Source: Virgibacillus_O sediminis
GTDB taxonomy: Bacteria; Bacillota; Bacilli; Bacillales; Amphibacillaceae
DNA: 64,000 nt
Reading direction: 5' to 3'
Assembly: GCF_042643265.1 (NCBI RefSeq)
Contig: NZ_JBHRRZ010000006.1
Location: 1-64,000, forward strand
Under the pieces are notes generated by a model, which was given only the letters and a program-made list of their open reading frames with translations, ran no database searches and was not told the origin of the DNA. Shown here piece by piece: positions 31,538 to 41,459 of this stretch. Within the stretch, counting starts at the first letter, position 1. Every line of letters begins with the position of its first letter. The translations under genes and the position numbers were made by a program.

Positions 31538-33454
31538 TTGCTTTATAACCTGTCCGATGAGGATCTTTTTTTATTCCATCAAGGAACAAACTACCGGAGT
31601 TACAAATTATTAGGCTGCCATCCGCAGAAGTGGGAGGGAAAGATGGGCTACCGATTTGTAGTTTGGGCTCCCCATGCCGAGCGTGTAAGTCTTGTTGGAG
31701 ACTTTAACGAATGGGAGGATAAAGGTCATGATCTGAGTAGGATAACCGATTCGGGGTTATGGGCTGGTTTTTTTACGGATATTTCTCCGGGCTTGCCTTA
31801 CAAGTATGCGGTAAAGACCGCTGACGGACGTACCCTGCTGAAATCAGATCCATATGCTGTCCAGTCAGAATTGCGGCCTGCCACGGCCTCTGTCGTGCCT
31901 GGGAGGAAGCAATATAAATGGAACGACCAGGATTGGCAGGAGAATAGGGAAAGATATAACCCCTATAACTCCCCTATTTCTATCTATGAAGTACATATGG
32001 GTTCATGGAAAAAAAAAGAGGATGGGTCTTTTTACACGTACCGGGAACTGGCTGATGAACTGACAGCCTATGTGGAAGAAATGGGATATACACATGTAGA
32101 ACTGCTGCCTCTAGCTGAACATCCATTTGATCTTTCTTGGGGATATCAGGCAACTGGATACTTTTCGGTGACCTCCAGATATGGCTCGCGAGAAGATTTT
32201 AAGTATTTCGTCGACGAATGCCATAGGAGAAACATCGGGGTAATCATGGATTGGGTGCCTGGGCACTTCTGTAAGGATGACTTTGGATTGAGGCAGTTTG
32301 ATGGAAAGCCGTTGTATGAGTACGCCGATCCGAAAAAAAGCGAGAAGAAGGCATGGGGAACCCTGACCTTCGATTTTGGCAGGCCGGAAGTACAGAGCTT
32401 TCTAATTTCTAATGCGCTTTTTTGGATGGAAGAATATCATATTGACGGGCTGAGGGTGGATGCAGTCGCAAGTATGCTCCATCTGAATTTTGACCGTGGG
32501 GACGAAGAAGAGCCAATCTACAACTCTTACGGGGGAGAGGAAAATCTGGAAGCATTCGCTTTTATTCGGAAATTGAATGAGACGGTTTTCGAGTATTATC
32601 CGAATGCTTTGATGATGGCTGAAGACAGTTCAGACCTCCCGTTGGTGACGTCCCCTACTTATCTCGGAGGGTTGGGTTTCAATTTTAAATGGAATATGGG
32701 CTGGATGAATGACATGCTGGAATATATGGAAAAGGATCCAGTTCATCGGAAATGGCATCATCAATTGCTGACATTTTCTTATATGTATACCCATACAGAA
32801 AACTTTCTGTTGCCATTGTCACATGATGAGGTAGTGCACGGAAAAAAGTCCCTGCTTGATAAAATGCCGGGAGACCAATGGCAGCAATTCGCTAACCTGA
32901 GGCTGTTGTATGCCTATATGATTGCTCATCCAGGTAAAAGCCTGTTGTTTATGGGCGGGGAACTTGGCCAATATGCGGAATGGAAAGATAAAGAAGAAGT
33001 AGATTGGCATCTGTTGAAGTATCCGCTCCATCAGTGTGTCTGCCACTTTGTGAAAGAGCTGAACCATTTCTACCTTAAAAATCCTGAACTTTTTGAATTG
33101 GATCATCAATCCGAGGGGTTTGAATGGATAGATCCGCATAACCCCGATCAAAGTATTATTGCCTTTTTCCGTAGATGCTCGAAGGAATCCAATGAACTGG
33201 TGATTGTCTGCAATTTCACTCCTCAAGTGCATTACGATTATAAAATTGGAGTAAGGACTCCGGGCATATACGAGGAAATCTTCAATACCGACAGGGAGGA
33301 ATATGGAGGTTCCGGCCAGTTGAATGGCGGGGAGCATCATAGCTTCATGGAGAAGTGGCATGGTCTGCCGCATCATATAAAAATCAAAGTGCCGCCATTA
33401 AGCATGGCGGTATTTAAAAGGAAAACTAATATTGTGGAGGAGGATGTGCATTGA
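31538..33454 (+). CDS. glgB: 1,4-alpha-glucan branching enzyme
   Basis: Introduces alpha-1,6 branches into glycogen. I place the start at the TTG at 31538 (638 aa, MLYNLSDEDLFLFHQG). It follows AAGGAGG with 8-base spacing, and the N-terminus then matches GlgB relatives. The in-frame ATGs at 31502 and 31508 have no ribosome binding site. CBM48 spans about 30-120 and the GH13_9 domain follows. Motifs are DWVPGHF, the nucleophile Asp in GLRVDAVASML, acid/base Glu in MMAEDSS, and the SHDEVVHGKKSL segment. First gene of glgBCDAP; its stop overlaps the TTG of glgC. Confidence 0.94.
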   Translation: MLYNLSDEDLFLFHQGTNYRSYKLLGCHPQKWEGKMGYRFVVWAPHAERVSLVGDFNEWEDKGHDLSRITDSGLWAGFFTDISPGLPYKYAVKTADGRTLLKSDPYAVQSELRPATASVVPGRKQYKWNDQDWQENRERYNPYNSPISIYEVHMGSWKKKEDGSFYTYRELADELTAYVEEMGYTHVELLPLAEHPFDLSWGYQATGYFSVTSRYGSREDFKYFVDECHRRNIGVIMDWVPGHFCKDDFGLRQFDGKPLYEYADPKKSEKKAWGTLTFDFGRPEVQSFLISNALFWMEEYHIDGLRVDAVASMLHLNFDRGDEEEPIYNSYGGEENLEAFAFIRKLNETVFEYYPNALMMAEDSSDLPLVTSPTYLGGLGFNFKWNMGWMNDMLEYMEKDPVHRKWHHQLLTFSYMYTHTENFLLPLSHDEVVHGKKSLLDKMPGDQWQQFANLRLLYAYMIAHPGKSLLFMGGELGQYAEWKDKEEVDWHLLKYPLHQCVCHFVKELNHFYLKNPELFELDHQSEGFEWIDPHNPDQSIIAFFRRCSKESNELVIVCNFTPQVHYDYKIGVRTPGIYEEIFNTDREEYGGSGQLNGGEHHSFMEKWHGLPHHIKIKVPPLSMAVFKRKTNIVEEDVH

Positions 33455-34602
33455 AGGAATGTGTTGGAATGCTATTAGCTGGTGGAGAAGGCAAGAGGCT
33501 GGGGGCTTTGACCAGCAACCTGGCAAAACCGGCTGTACCTTTTGGAGGAAAGTATCGAATCATCGATTTTACGTTGAGCAATTGCGCCAATTCCCGTATT
33601 CAGATGCTGGGAGTGTTGACCCAATACTCTCCGCTAGAACTCCATCGCCATATTGGCGACGGAAAGCCTTGGGATATGTCCAGAAGAAATGGCGGGGTGA
33701 CGGTTCTTTCACCATTCACAGCTAAGAATGGCGGTGATTGGTATTCCGGAACAGCAGATTCCATCTATCAAAACATCCACTTCATTGACCAGTATCAGCC
33801 CGAATATGTACTTGTCATCTCTGGAGACCATATCTATCAAATGGATTATACGGAGATGCTGGAAGAACACAAGCGAACTGGAGCGGATGCGACCATATCA
33901 GTGATTGAAGTTGGTTGGGAAGAAGCGTCGCGTTTTGGAATCCTGAATACTACCGACAGTTTGGAGATCTATGAGTTTGAAGAAAAGCCGGAATATCCCA
34001 AAAATAACCTTGCGTCCATGGGGATCTACATTTTCTCTTGGAAAAAGCTGCGGGATTATTTGATTCGCGATGCAAAAATGAATAGTTCCAGCCATGATTT
34101 CGGAAAAGATATCATCCCGGCCATGCTGGGCGGTGGCTGCCGCATGCAGGCCTATCGGTTTGAAGGATATTGGAAGGACGTCGGGACCATTCAAAGTTAT
34201 TGGGAGGCCAACATGGACTTGTTGAGCGGAAGGGGCCTTTCCTTAAAGGATAAGAGATGGCGGGTCCATACTAAAGATGCCACATCACCTCCTGAATATA
34301 TCGGGGAGGGTGCTATTGTTAGAAACTCGTTGATAAATTCTGGCTGCTGGATTTATGGAAGAGTAGAACGCTCAGTAGTGTTCCGGAACGTAGAGGTGGA
34401 GGAAGGTGCTGTTGTCAATGAATCCATCATCCATCCGCGAGCAAAAATAGGCAGAAATTCCGTTCTTGAACGGGTGATTGTCATGGAGGACACGGTTATA
34501 CCGGAAGGGACATTTATACAGTCCCCAAGTAATGAAGAACCATTGGTGATTAATCAGGAGGTATTGGAAGAAAGGCTGACGTTGACGGGGGATGAAGTGT
34601 AA
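33451..34602 (+). CDS. glgC: Glucose-1-phosphate adenylyltransferase, catalytic subunit
   Basis: Makes ADP-glucose from ATP and glucose-1-phosphate, the controlled step of glycogen synthesis. The 383-residue protein starts with TTG (overlapping the glgB stop as TTGA), with GGAGGAGG upstream. The nucleotidyltransferase loop MLLAGGEGKRLGALT opens the protein. PAVPFGGKYRIIDF, SGDHIYQMDY, FEEKPEYP and YWKDVGTI follow in order, and a left-handed beta-helix is at the C-terminus. In Bacillus it works together with GlgD. Confidence 0.95.
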   Translation: MKECVGMLLAGGEGKRLGALTSNLAKPAVPFGGKYRIIDFTLSNCANSRIQMLGVLTQYSPLELHRHIGDGKPWDMSRRNGGVTVLSPFTAKNGGDWYSGTADSIYQNIHFIDQYQPEYVLVISGDHIYQMDYTEMLEEHKRTGADATISVIEVGWEEASRFGILNTTDSLEIYEFEEKPEYPKNNLASMGIYIFSWKKLRDYLIRDAKMNSSSHDFGKDIIPAMLGGGCRMQAYRFEGYWKDVGTIQSYWEANMDLLSGRGLSLKDKRWRVHTKDATSPPEYIGEGAIVRNSLINSGCWIYGRVERSVVFRNVEVEEGAVVNESIIHPRAKIGRNSVLERVIVMEDTVIPEGTFIQSPSNEEPLVINQEVLEERLTLTGDEV

Positions 34603-35708
34603 TGAGTAAAATGATGGGACTAATCAATCTGGAACATGAATATCCAGTATTTAATGAATTGACGTATTTCCGTAATGCTTCCTCCATACCTTTTGGGGGG
34701 CGTTACCGCATGGTAGACTTTACCCTTTCAAATATGGTGAATTCCGAGATTGAAGAAGTAGCTATTTTCGTACGGAATAAATACCGTTCTTTGATGGATC
34801 ACTTGGGGACGGGTGAAAACTGGGACCTTGACAGAAGAAGCGGAGGCTTATTCATCCTGCCTCCCGATTGGAATGATCCAAATGACCAATCAAGAGGAGA
34901 TCTGCAATTTTTTCACAACAACAGGGATTACTTCAATAGAAGCAAGTCTGAATATGTACTGGTAAGCGGCAGCCAGTTTATTGCGAATACTGATTTCCAG
35001 GAGGCTTTTCAATTTCATATGGACCGCCAGGCGGATGTCACCTTAATTTCTGTGGAAGTAGATCCATTGAGGGAAGAGCATGATGCCTATCTTCGTGTGG
35101 AGGCAGATGATCTTGGGTGGGTAAGGAATCTTACCAAAGACAAAAATAATTCCTGTTTGTTCGCCGGCGTCTATATTATTCATAAGGATCTGTTGATGGA
35201 ATTGGCGGATCAGTGCATTGCCTATCATAAGGATCATTTCTTTTTGCATGGAATCAAAGAAAATATTGGAGAGTTAAAGGTTCAGACCTACGAACATCAT
35301 GGCTACAGTGCATTCGTCAACAATGTGGACAGTTACTATCAGCATAATATGAACCTTTTGGATGAGGAGAACTATCGAAACCTTTTCCATCAAAAGCATA
35401 TCGTACGGACTAAAGTGTCAAACAACCCTCCAGTTGAATACAGTGGGCATTCAAAAGTAAGCCAGGCAATTATTGCCAATGGATGCACCGTTAATGGAGA
35501 AGTGGAGCGGAGCGTCCTTTTCAGGGGAGTATCCGTCCATCAGGGAGCGGTCATCAAAAACTCTATCATTATGCAACGCTGCAACATTGAAGAAGGAGTT
35601 TATTTGGAGAATGTAATAATTGATAAAGATGTTCATGTCAGGGCTGGTCAAAAACTGATTGGCTCTATTGAGAAACCGTATGTGATAGCGAAACGGCAGG
35701 TCATTTAG
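34602..35708 (+). CDS. glgD: Glucose-1-phosphate adenylyltransferase, regulatory subunit GlgD
   Basis: A GlgC paralogue (368 aa) that forms the hetero-oligomer and stimulates GlgC. It keeps the overall fold (IPFGGRYRMVDFTLSNM, LVSGSQFIANTDF) but lacks the GGxGxRL nucleotide loop at its N-terminus (MSKMMGLINLEHEYPVF) and the GDH metal motif (GSQ instead). It is therefore expected to be catalytically weak, as in other GlgD proteins. It overlaps the glgC stop by one base. Confidence 0.93.
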   Translation: MSKMMGLINLEHEYPVFNELTYFRNASSIPFGGRYRMVDFTLSNMVNSEIEEVAIFVRNKYRSLMDHLGTGENWDLDRRSGGLFILPPDWNDPNDQSRGDLQFFHNNRDYFNRSKSEYVLVSGSQFIANTDFQEAFQFHMDRQADVTLISVEVDPLREEHDAYLRVEADDLGWVRNLTKDKNNSCLFAGVYIIHKDLLMELADQCIAYHKDHFFLHGIKENIGELKVQTYEHHGYSAFVNNVDSYYQHNMNLLDEENYRNLFHQKHIVRTKVSNNPPVEYSGHSKVSQAIIANGCTVNGEVERSVLFRGVSVHQGAVIKNSIIMQRCNIEEGVYLENVIIDKDVHVRAGQKLIGSIEKPYVIAKRQVI

Positions 35709-35733
35709 GAGAAAAGAAAGGAGGAGATTTTTA

Positions 35734-37158
35734 ATGAAGAATGTCCTGTTTGCCGCCTCAGAATGTGCGCCTTTTATAAAAACAGGAGGACTCGCTGATG
35801 TAATCGGGTCCCTCCCACAGGCATTAAAACAGTATGAACAGGTGGATGCTCGTGTCATTCTCCCTCTTTATGATGAAATCGGACAGGATTGGCGTGCCAG
35901 AATGGAGTATTACCTATCGTTCGATGTCCAGTTGGGATGGAGGAATCAGCAGGCGGACGTCTATCTGCTGGAGAATGAAGGTATTACCTATTATTTCATA
36001 GCAAATGACTATTACTTCACTCGAAAAGGGGTTTATGGCTACTACGATGATGGGGAGCGGTTTATCTTCTTTTCCCAGGCGGTCATTGAAGCGTTGGCCC
36101 ATATCGGATTCAGGCCGGATATCCTTCACGCACATGATTGGCAGGCGGGGATGGCGGTCGCTCTTGCCCGGATACTTGAGCCGGTAGAAGGTATGTCGAC
36201 TGTATTCACCATCCATAATATAAAATATCAGGGTGTTATGCCTATTGGTATTTTTGACGATTTTTTTCAGCTTTCCCGTAAGCATATCCCCGGAATGGAA
36301 TGGAACGGAATGTTGAATTGCCTAAAAAGCGCTTTGTTCCATGCCGACAAAATAACTACGGTGAGCCCCTCCTATGCGGAGGAGATCCAGCAGGAATATT
36401 ATGGGGAAGGGCTTGATCCGATTCTTAGACAGCGATCAGGGGATCTTGCCGGGATTTTGAACGGAATTGATACAAAAGAGTACCATCCATTGAATGATCC
36501 GCACATACCAGTTAATTACCGAACTTCTCGGGCGAAGAAGAAGGAGAATAAAATAGCGCTTCAAAAAATGACCGGTCTGCCTCAGGCCGGCGATATTCCG
36601 ATGTATGTGATGGTAAGTAGGCTGGTCGAGCAAAAAGGGCTGCACTTGATCCAGCGTATCCTCGATGAGTTCCTGGAAGAGGAGGTACAGTTCATCGTTT
36701 TAGGAACAGGAGAAGAGGAATTTGAAGATTACTTCAGGTGGCTGGCGGACCGCTATCCGGATAAGGCAGCTGCTTTGCTTACGTTCGATGAGCAGGCCTC
36801 ACGGTTGATGTATGCTGGTGCTGACTTCTTCCTGATGCCTTCGAAATTTGAACCTTGTGGGCTGGCACAGCTGATTGCTCTGCAATATAAGACAGTTCCC
36901 ATTGTGCGGGAAACCGGCGGATTGAAGGATACAGTGATGTCCTATAATAGGCTTACCGGAGAAGGGAATGGATTCAGCTTTTCCAATTACAATGCCCACG
37001 AGCTGCTGGAGGTATTGCGTTTATCTTTGGACGCCTACCATTCCCCACAGGATTGGCCATTGCTTTTAAAAAATGTAAACAGGAGTCAATTTACCTGGAA
37101 GGATTCTGCTCAGGAGTATAAGGGTATGTATGATGCACTGACACCAATTTACGGATGA
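35734..37158 (+). CDS. glgA: Glycogen synthase (ADP-glucose)
   Basis: A GT5-family enzyme of 474 residues that transfers glucose from ADP-glucose to the growing alpha-1,4 chain. The ADP-glucose loop KTGGLADVIGSLP is at 15-27. HAHDWQAGM lies in the N-terminal Rossmann domain, and the C-terminal domain has SRLVEQKGL, KFEPCGLAQL and ETGGLKDTV. Start ATG with AAAGGAGGAG upstream. It is 25 bases after glgD. Confidence 0.95.
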   Translation: MKNVLFAASECAPFIKTGGLADVIGSLPQALKQYEQVDARVILPLYDEIGQDWRARMEYYLSFDVQLGWRNQQADVYLLENEGITYYFIANDYYFTRKGVYGYYDDGERFIFFSQAVIEALAHIGFRPDILHAHDWQAGMAVALARILEPVEGMSTVFTIHNIKYQGVMPIGIFDDFFQLSRKHIPGMEWNGMLNCLKSALFHADKITTVSPSYAEEIQQEYYGEGLDPILRQRSGDLAGILNGIDTKEYHPLNDPHIPVNYRTSRAKKKENKIALQKMTGLPQAGDIPMYVMVSRLVEQKGLHLIQRILDEFLEEEVQFIVLGTGEEEFEDYFRWLADRYPDKAAALLTFDEQASRLMYAGADFFLMPSKFEPCGLAQLIALQYKTVPIVRETGGLKDTVMSYNRLTGEGNGFSFSNYNAHELLEVLRLSLDAYHSPQDWPLLLKNVNRSQFTWKDSAQEYKGMYDALTPIYG

Positions 37159-37169
37159 GGAGTGGAGGA

Positions 37170-39602
37170 ATGCAGCCATACACTGCAGATGGATTAAAAG
37201 ATGAAATAACTAGAAGGCTAAGAGTGGATGAAGGACTAAGTACACACGAGGCCTCTCCCAAGGATATCTACTATGCGCTTGCCGCCATTGTCCATGGTGA
37301 AATTATGCCGGCATGGAAGAAGACCCAGCAAAAGCATAAGGAGAAAAAGGCTAAACAGGTTTATTACCTTTCCATGGAATTTCTTATCGGAAGTTTGATC
37401 AAGAGTAACTTGTTGAACTGTGGAATGCTTGGACAGACAACAGAGGCACTGAAAGAAATGGGCTTTTATCCGGAGGAAGTGTTTGGTCAAGAACAGGATG
37501 CAGCTCTCGGTAATGGGGGGCTGGGAAGACTTGCAGCATGTTTCCTAGATTCATTGTCTTCCTTGGATTATCCAGGGCACGGCAGTGGTATTCGATACCG
37601 GTATGGTCTGTTTGAGCAACGAATCATTCACGGAAATCAAGTGGAACTTCCGGATTATTGGCTGAAGGATCCCTATCCTTGGGAAAACCGTAAAGAAGAG
37701 GAAGCTATTCTGATTCACTTCCGTGGTGATGTACATATGTTCAAAAAGAACGATGGATCACTGGAATTCAAATACGAAAATACAGATAAAGTAATGGCTG
37801 TTCCTTATGATATACCGGTTGTCGGCTATCAGAACAGTACGGTCAATACACTGAGGCTTTGGAGTGCTGAACCATACTTTCCTCTAGAGGGGGACGCGAC
37901 TCAGGATGAAGATTTTTACCATGATCTGGAGCACCAGCATTCCATTGAGCAGATAACCGGTTTCCTCTATCCGGATGATTCAAGCCCGGAGGGAAAGGAA
38001 TTAAGGTTGAAGCAGCAGTATTTTCTTGTTTCTTCAAGTGTCCAGAATATCATCCGCCAATTTAAGGATAACTACCAGCTGCCGCTAAGCAGACTGCCTG
38101 AAAAAGTGGTCATCCAAATCAATGACACCCATCCCTCATTGGGCATCCCAGAGATGATGCGAGTGCTGATGGATGGGGAGAACCTTGGGTGGGATGCTGC
38201 ATGGAAAGTGACTACAAAGGTGTTCGCTTATACCAATCACACAACGTTAAGCGAGGCATTAGAGACTTGGCCGGTAGGAATGATGGAGAGCCTGTTGCCG
38301 AGGATTTATATGATCATCCATGAAATAAATGAACGTTTCTGTCAGGATATATGGTTTAATCGAGAAGAGATGCGGGATCAAATTCCCCGCATGGCTGTTA
38401 TTGCTGATGGGCAAGTTCATATGGCCAGACTTGCAATTATCGGCAGCTTCAGTGTGAATGGGGTTGCCAGAATCCATACCGAGATATTGAAAAAGCAGGA
38501 GATGAGGGATTTTTATGTGCTATCGCCTGGTAAGTTCAATAATAAGACGAATGGCATTACCCATAGGCGCTGGCTCCTGCAAGCAAACCCTCGGCTAGCA
38601 GACCTGATCACGGAGGTGATCGGGCCGAATTGGATACGGAGGCCAAAACAGCTCATAAGTCTGATGAAATATACAAGGGACCGACCTCTCCTGGAAAAGT
38701 TCTCTGCAGCTAAACAGGCGAATAAACAGGCATTAGCAGCGTTTATCCACCAACGTACCGGAATAGCAGTCGATCCCAACTCCATTTTCGATGTACAGAT
38801 CAAACGCCTTCATGAATATAAAAGACAGCTGTTGAACATTTTCCATGTCATTCACTTATACAATGAATTGAAGGATAACCCACAATTGGATATGATTCCG
38901 AGGACCTTTATCTTTGGCGCAAAAGCTGCACCGAGCTATCATTTGGCGAAAGAAATTATTAAGCTGATCAATACCGTTGCAAGTATCGTCAACTATGATA
39001 AGGACGTAAAGGATAAGCTAAAGGTAATATTTCTGGAAAACTATAATGTCAGTCTGGCGGAGAAAATTATACCGGCTGCGGATATAAGTGAACAGATTTC
39101 TACGGCCAGTAAAGAGGCATCGGGGACTGGGAATATGAAAATGATGATGAATGGAGCCTTGACCTTAGGTACCATGGATGGAGCTAATATTGAAATCCAT
39201 GATCTTGTCGGCGATGAGAATATGTTTATTTTTGGGCTTACTGCAGAGCAGGTAATGGATTATTACCGGCATGGGGGCTATAGTGCTACCGAAATTTATA
39301 ATACGGATGACAGGGTAAAGAGAATACTTGACCAGTTGAAGTTAGGGGAATTTGGTTCCCAGGAAATAGAGTTCAAAGACATTTACTACAATATTCTCTC
39401 TCATAATGACCCGTACTTTGTTCTTAAAGATTTTGAGCCGTATATGGAGACCCATGAAATTGTAGAGCGCACTTACCGTGACTCCTTCTCCTGGCTGCAG
39501 AAAAGTGTAACAAATATTGCTTATTCCGGGAAATTTTCCAGTGATCATACCATCCAGCAATATGCTACCGGAATATGGAATTTAAAACAATTGAAGGAAT
39601 AG
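37170..39602 (+). CDS. glgP: Glycogen phosphorylase
   Basis: Releases glucose-1-phosphate from glycogen chain ends using phosphate and PLP; a GT35 enzyme. From the ATG at 37170 it has 810 residues; AGGAG at 37158-37162 is well placed. The longer reading from 37155 overlaps the glgA stop and lacks a site. Motifs include LGNGGLGRLAACFLDS (about 103-118), NDTHPSLGIPEMMRVL, QIKRLHEYKRQ, and the PLP region EASGTGNMKMMMNGALTLGTMDGAN. It closes the operon; pulA opposite can remove the branch stubs. Confidence 0.95.
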   Translation: MQPYTADGLKDEITRRLRVDEGLSTHEASPKDIYYALAAIVHGEIMPAWKKTQQKHKEKKAKQVYYLSMEFLIGSLIKSNLLNCGMLGQTTEALKEMGFYPEEVFGQEQDAALGNGGLGRLAACFLDSLSSLDYPGHGSGIRYRYGLFEQRIIHGNQVELPDYWLKDPYPWENRKEEEAILIHFRGDVHMFKKNDGSLEFKYENTDKVMAVPYDIPVVGYQNSTVNTLRLWSAEPYFPLEGDATQDEDFYHDLEHQHSIEQITGFLYPDDSSPEGKELRLKQQYFLVSSSVQNIIRQFKDNYQLPLSRLPEKVVIQINDTHPSLGIPEMMRVLMDGENLGWDAAWKVTTKVFAYTNHTTLSEALETWPVGMMESLLPRIYMIIHEINERFCQDIWFNREEMRDQIPRMAVIADGQVHMARLAIIGSFSVNGVARIHTEILKKQEMRDFYVLSPGKFNNKTNGITHRRWLLQANPRLADLITEVIGPNWIRRPKQLISLMKYTRDRPLLEKFSAAKQANKQALAAFIHQRTGIAVDPNSIFDVQIKRLHEYKRQLLNIFHVIHLYNELKDNPQLDMIPRTFIFGAKAAPSYHLAKEIIKLINTVASIVNYDKDVKDKLKVIFLENYNVSLAEKIIPAADISEQISTASKEASGTGNMKMMMNGALTLGTMDGANIEIHDLVGDENMFIFGLTAEQVMDYYRHGGYSATEIYNTDDRVKRILDQLKLGEFGSQEIEFKDIYYNILSHNDPYFVLKDFEPYMETHEIVERTYRDSFSWLQKSVTNIAYSGKFSSDHTIQQYATGIWNLKQLKE

Positions 39603-39622
39603 ATAACAAAAATTAGTACCAT

Positions 39623-39656
39623 CCTCTGCCTATCGATGACAGGCAGGGGTTTTTTT
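39623..39656 (+). terminator. Terminator of the glg operon
   Basis: CCTCTGCCT / AGGCAGGGG (39623-39631 and 39641-39649, one G-T pair) followed by seven T. Confidence 0.88.
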
Positions 39657-39879
39657 ATGGAGGAAGAAGAATTTTTAGCGAATAATTAGCAGGGATTGCT
39701 GCAACTCTGTCTTATATATAGAGTAATATTCGACAAGGAAAAACAAGGAAAAGAAAAAATCGTCAAAAAATTTCCGTAATATATTGCGTTTTACTCAGGA
39801 AGATAGTATTATGTATTTCATTGATATATTGCATATAAGTTTTCACCATTAAATATACAACAATCAGGAGGAATACAAC

Positions 39880-41244
39880 ATGGATGGTAAATTGTCTTTT
39901 TCATCTTATGCAGCAATAGGTGTTATGCTGTTTGCACTATTTTTCGGAGCAGGAAACTTAATCTTTCCGGCCCAACTAGGCCAAAATGCAGGGGTAAACC
40001 TTTGGCCGGCGATCGCCGGTTTTCTCATCACCGGGGTTGGCTTGCCGCTACTGGGAATCATTGCCATGAGCTTTTCCGGAAGCCGCAATTTGGAGGACCT
40101 GGCAAGCAGGGTTCATCCGGGCTATGCTATATTCTTTACATCCCTTCTATATCTGACGATCGGGCCATTTTTTGCAGCTCCCCGTACTGGAACAGTAGCT
40201 TATGAAGTGGGTATTGCTCCTTTTATTGGAGATGGCGCTCAGCAGCTGGGACTTTTGATATTTACACTCGTGTTTTTTGCTATCACACTCTGGTTTTCCT
40301 TACATCCAGCAAAACTTGTTGATAATGTAGGGAAGGTGCTGGCTCCGGGATTAGTTATACTTCTTGCTATTCTGCTAGCCATGGTATTTTTCCAGCCAAT
40401 GGGATCCATGGAGGCGCCACAGGAAGCATATACGAGTGGTGCATTTGTTACAGGGTTCCTGGAAGGGTACAACACGATGGACGCTCTTGCTTCCCTTGTA
40501 TTTGGAATTATTGTGATCAATGCCATCCGGGCGATGGGGGTCACTTCCACTAATGAGATACTCAAGACAACGGCAAAATCAGGGAGCATCGCCATACTGC
40601 TTCTTGCTGCCATTTATGTAGGAATAGCCTATATGGGGGCTACGAGCACACAGGTTTTTGGAATCTTTGATACAGGCGGGCCTGTACTGAGCGGTGCTGC
40701 ATCTTACTATTTCGGTACTTTCGGTTCCATTATGCTGGCCATTGTGATCACGTTGGCATGTTTAACGACAGCAATTGGTTTGACTACCGCCAATGCGCAG
40801 TATTTCCATACACTGTTTCCGAAAATCAGCTATAAAAGCTGGGTTGTAGTCTTTGCGACAGTAACCTTTGGGATTGCAAACTTCGGATTGGCTAATATCA
40901 TTGCTTTCTCTGTGCCAGTGCTGATGTTCCTTTACCCATTGGCAATCGTGCTGATTATGCTAGCATTTCTGTCTCCTCTGTTCAATCATGCACGGATTGT
41001 TTACGCATCAACGATCACGGTGACATTCCTAATTAGTATCATTGACGGCCTGAAAGCATTATGCGATTCTCTTGGAATGGATTACTTCAGCTGGATGGTG
41101 CCAGTTGTTTCCTTCTATGAGCAGGTTCTCCCATTGTATAATGAAGGACTGGGCTGGTTGGCACCGGCCTTGGTGGTAATTGCTGTCACAACAGTGATCG
41201 TCCGCGTGCAAAAAACAAGATCAGCCGAAGCCCATGCTTCGTAA
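39880..41244 (+). CDS. brnQ: Branched-chain amino acid carrier BrnQ
   Basis: A sodium-coupled uptake carrier for leucine, isoleucine and valine (LIVCS family), 454 residues with about 12 membrane helices. The N-terminal FFGAGNLIFPAQLGQNAG and the later TGVGLPLLGIIAMSFSG are family signatures. Start ATG with AGGAGG 8 bases upstream. The 220-bp leader is AT-rich; I found no T-box. It is monocistronic with its own terminator. The GntR gene downstream is convergent, so regulation by it cannot be inferred from position. Confidence 0.93.
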   Translation: MDGKLSFSSYAAIGVMLFALFFGAGNLIFPAQLGQNAGVNLWPAIAGFLITGVGLPLLGIIAMSFSGSRNLEDLASRVHPGYAIFFTSLLYLTIGPFFAAPRTGTVAYEVGIAPFIGDGAQQLGLLIFTLVFFAITLWFSLHPAKLVDNVGKVLAPGLVILLAILLAMVFFQPMGSMEAPQEAYTSGAFVTGFLEGYNTMDALASLVFGIIVINAIRAMGVTSTNEILKTTAKSGSIAILLLAAIYVGIAYMGATSTQVFGIFDTGGPVLSGAASYYFGTFGSIMLAIVITLACLTTAIGLTTANAQYFHTLFPKISYKSWVVVFATVTFGIANFGLANIIAFSVPVLMFLYPLAIVLIMLAFLSPLFNHARIVYASTITVTFLISIIDGLKALCDSLGMDYFSWMVPVVSFYEQVLPLYNEGLGWLAPALVVIAVTTVIVRVQKTRSAEAHAS

Positions 41245-41257
41245 TAATCAATCATAC

Positions 41258-41293
41258 AAAAGCCGGTTCCCTCAAATAGAGAACCGGCTTTTT
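41258..41293 (+). terminator. Terminator of brnQ
   Basis: Perfect 12-bp stem AAAAGCCGGTTC / GAACCGGCTTTT (41258-41269 and 41281-41292) followed by T. Confidence 0.88.
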
Positions 41294-41459
41294 AGTATTA
41301 GAAAAACTATAAAGTTCTGAATGAAGAGGCCTCATAGAAGAAAACAGACTGGAAAATTGGAGTATCTCTATGAAGAAGTATTCTATCTCTTCTATGGAAT
41401 GGCCGGCTTGCCCACGATGCATTTGTCACACCCTGTACGTAACCGGCCGTTTTAACTTT

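Noticed and set aside
39657..39879. Search for a T-box or CodY-like site upstream of brnQ
   Set aside because: No T-box specifier or AGGGTGGNACCGCG block; AAAAAATTTCCG is only a weak partial match to a CodY motif.
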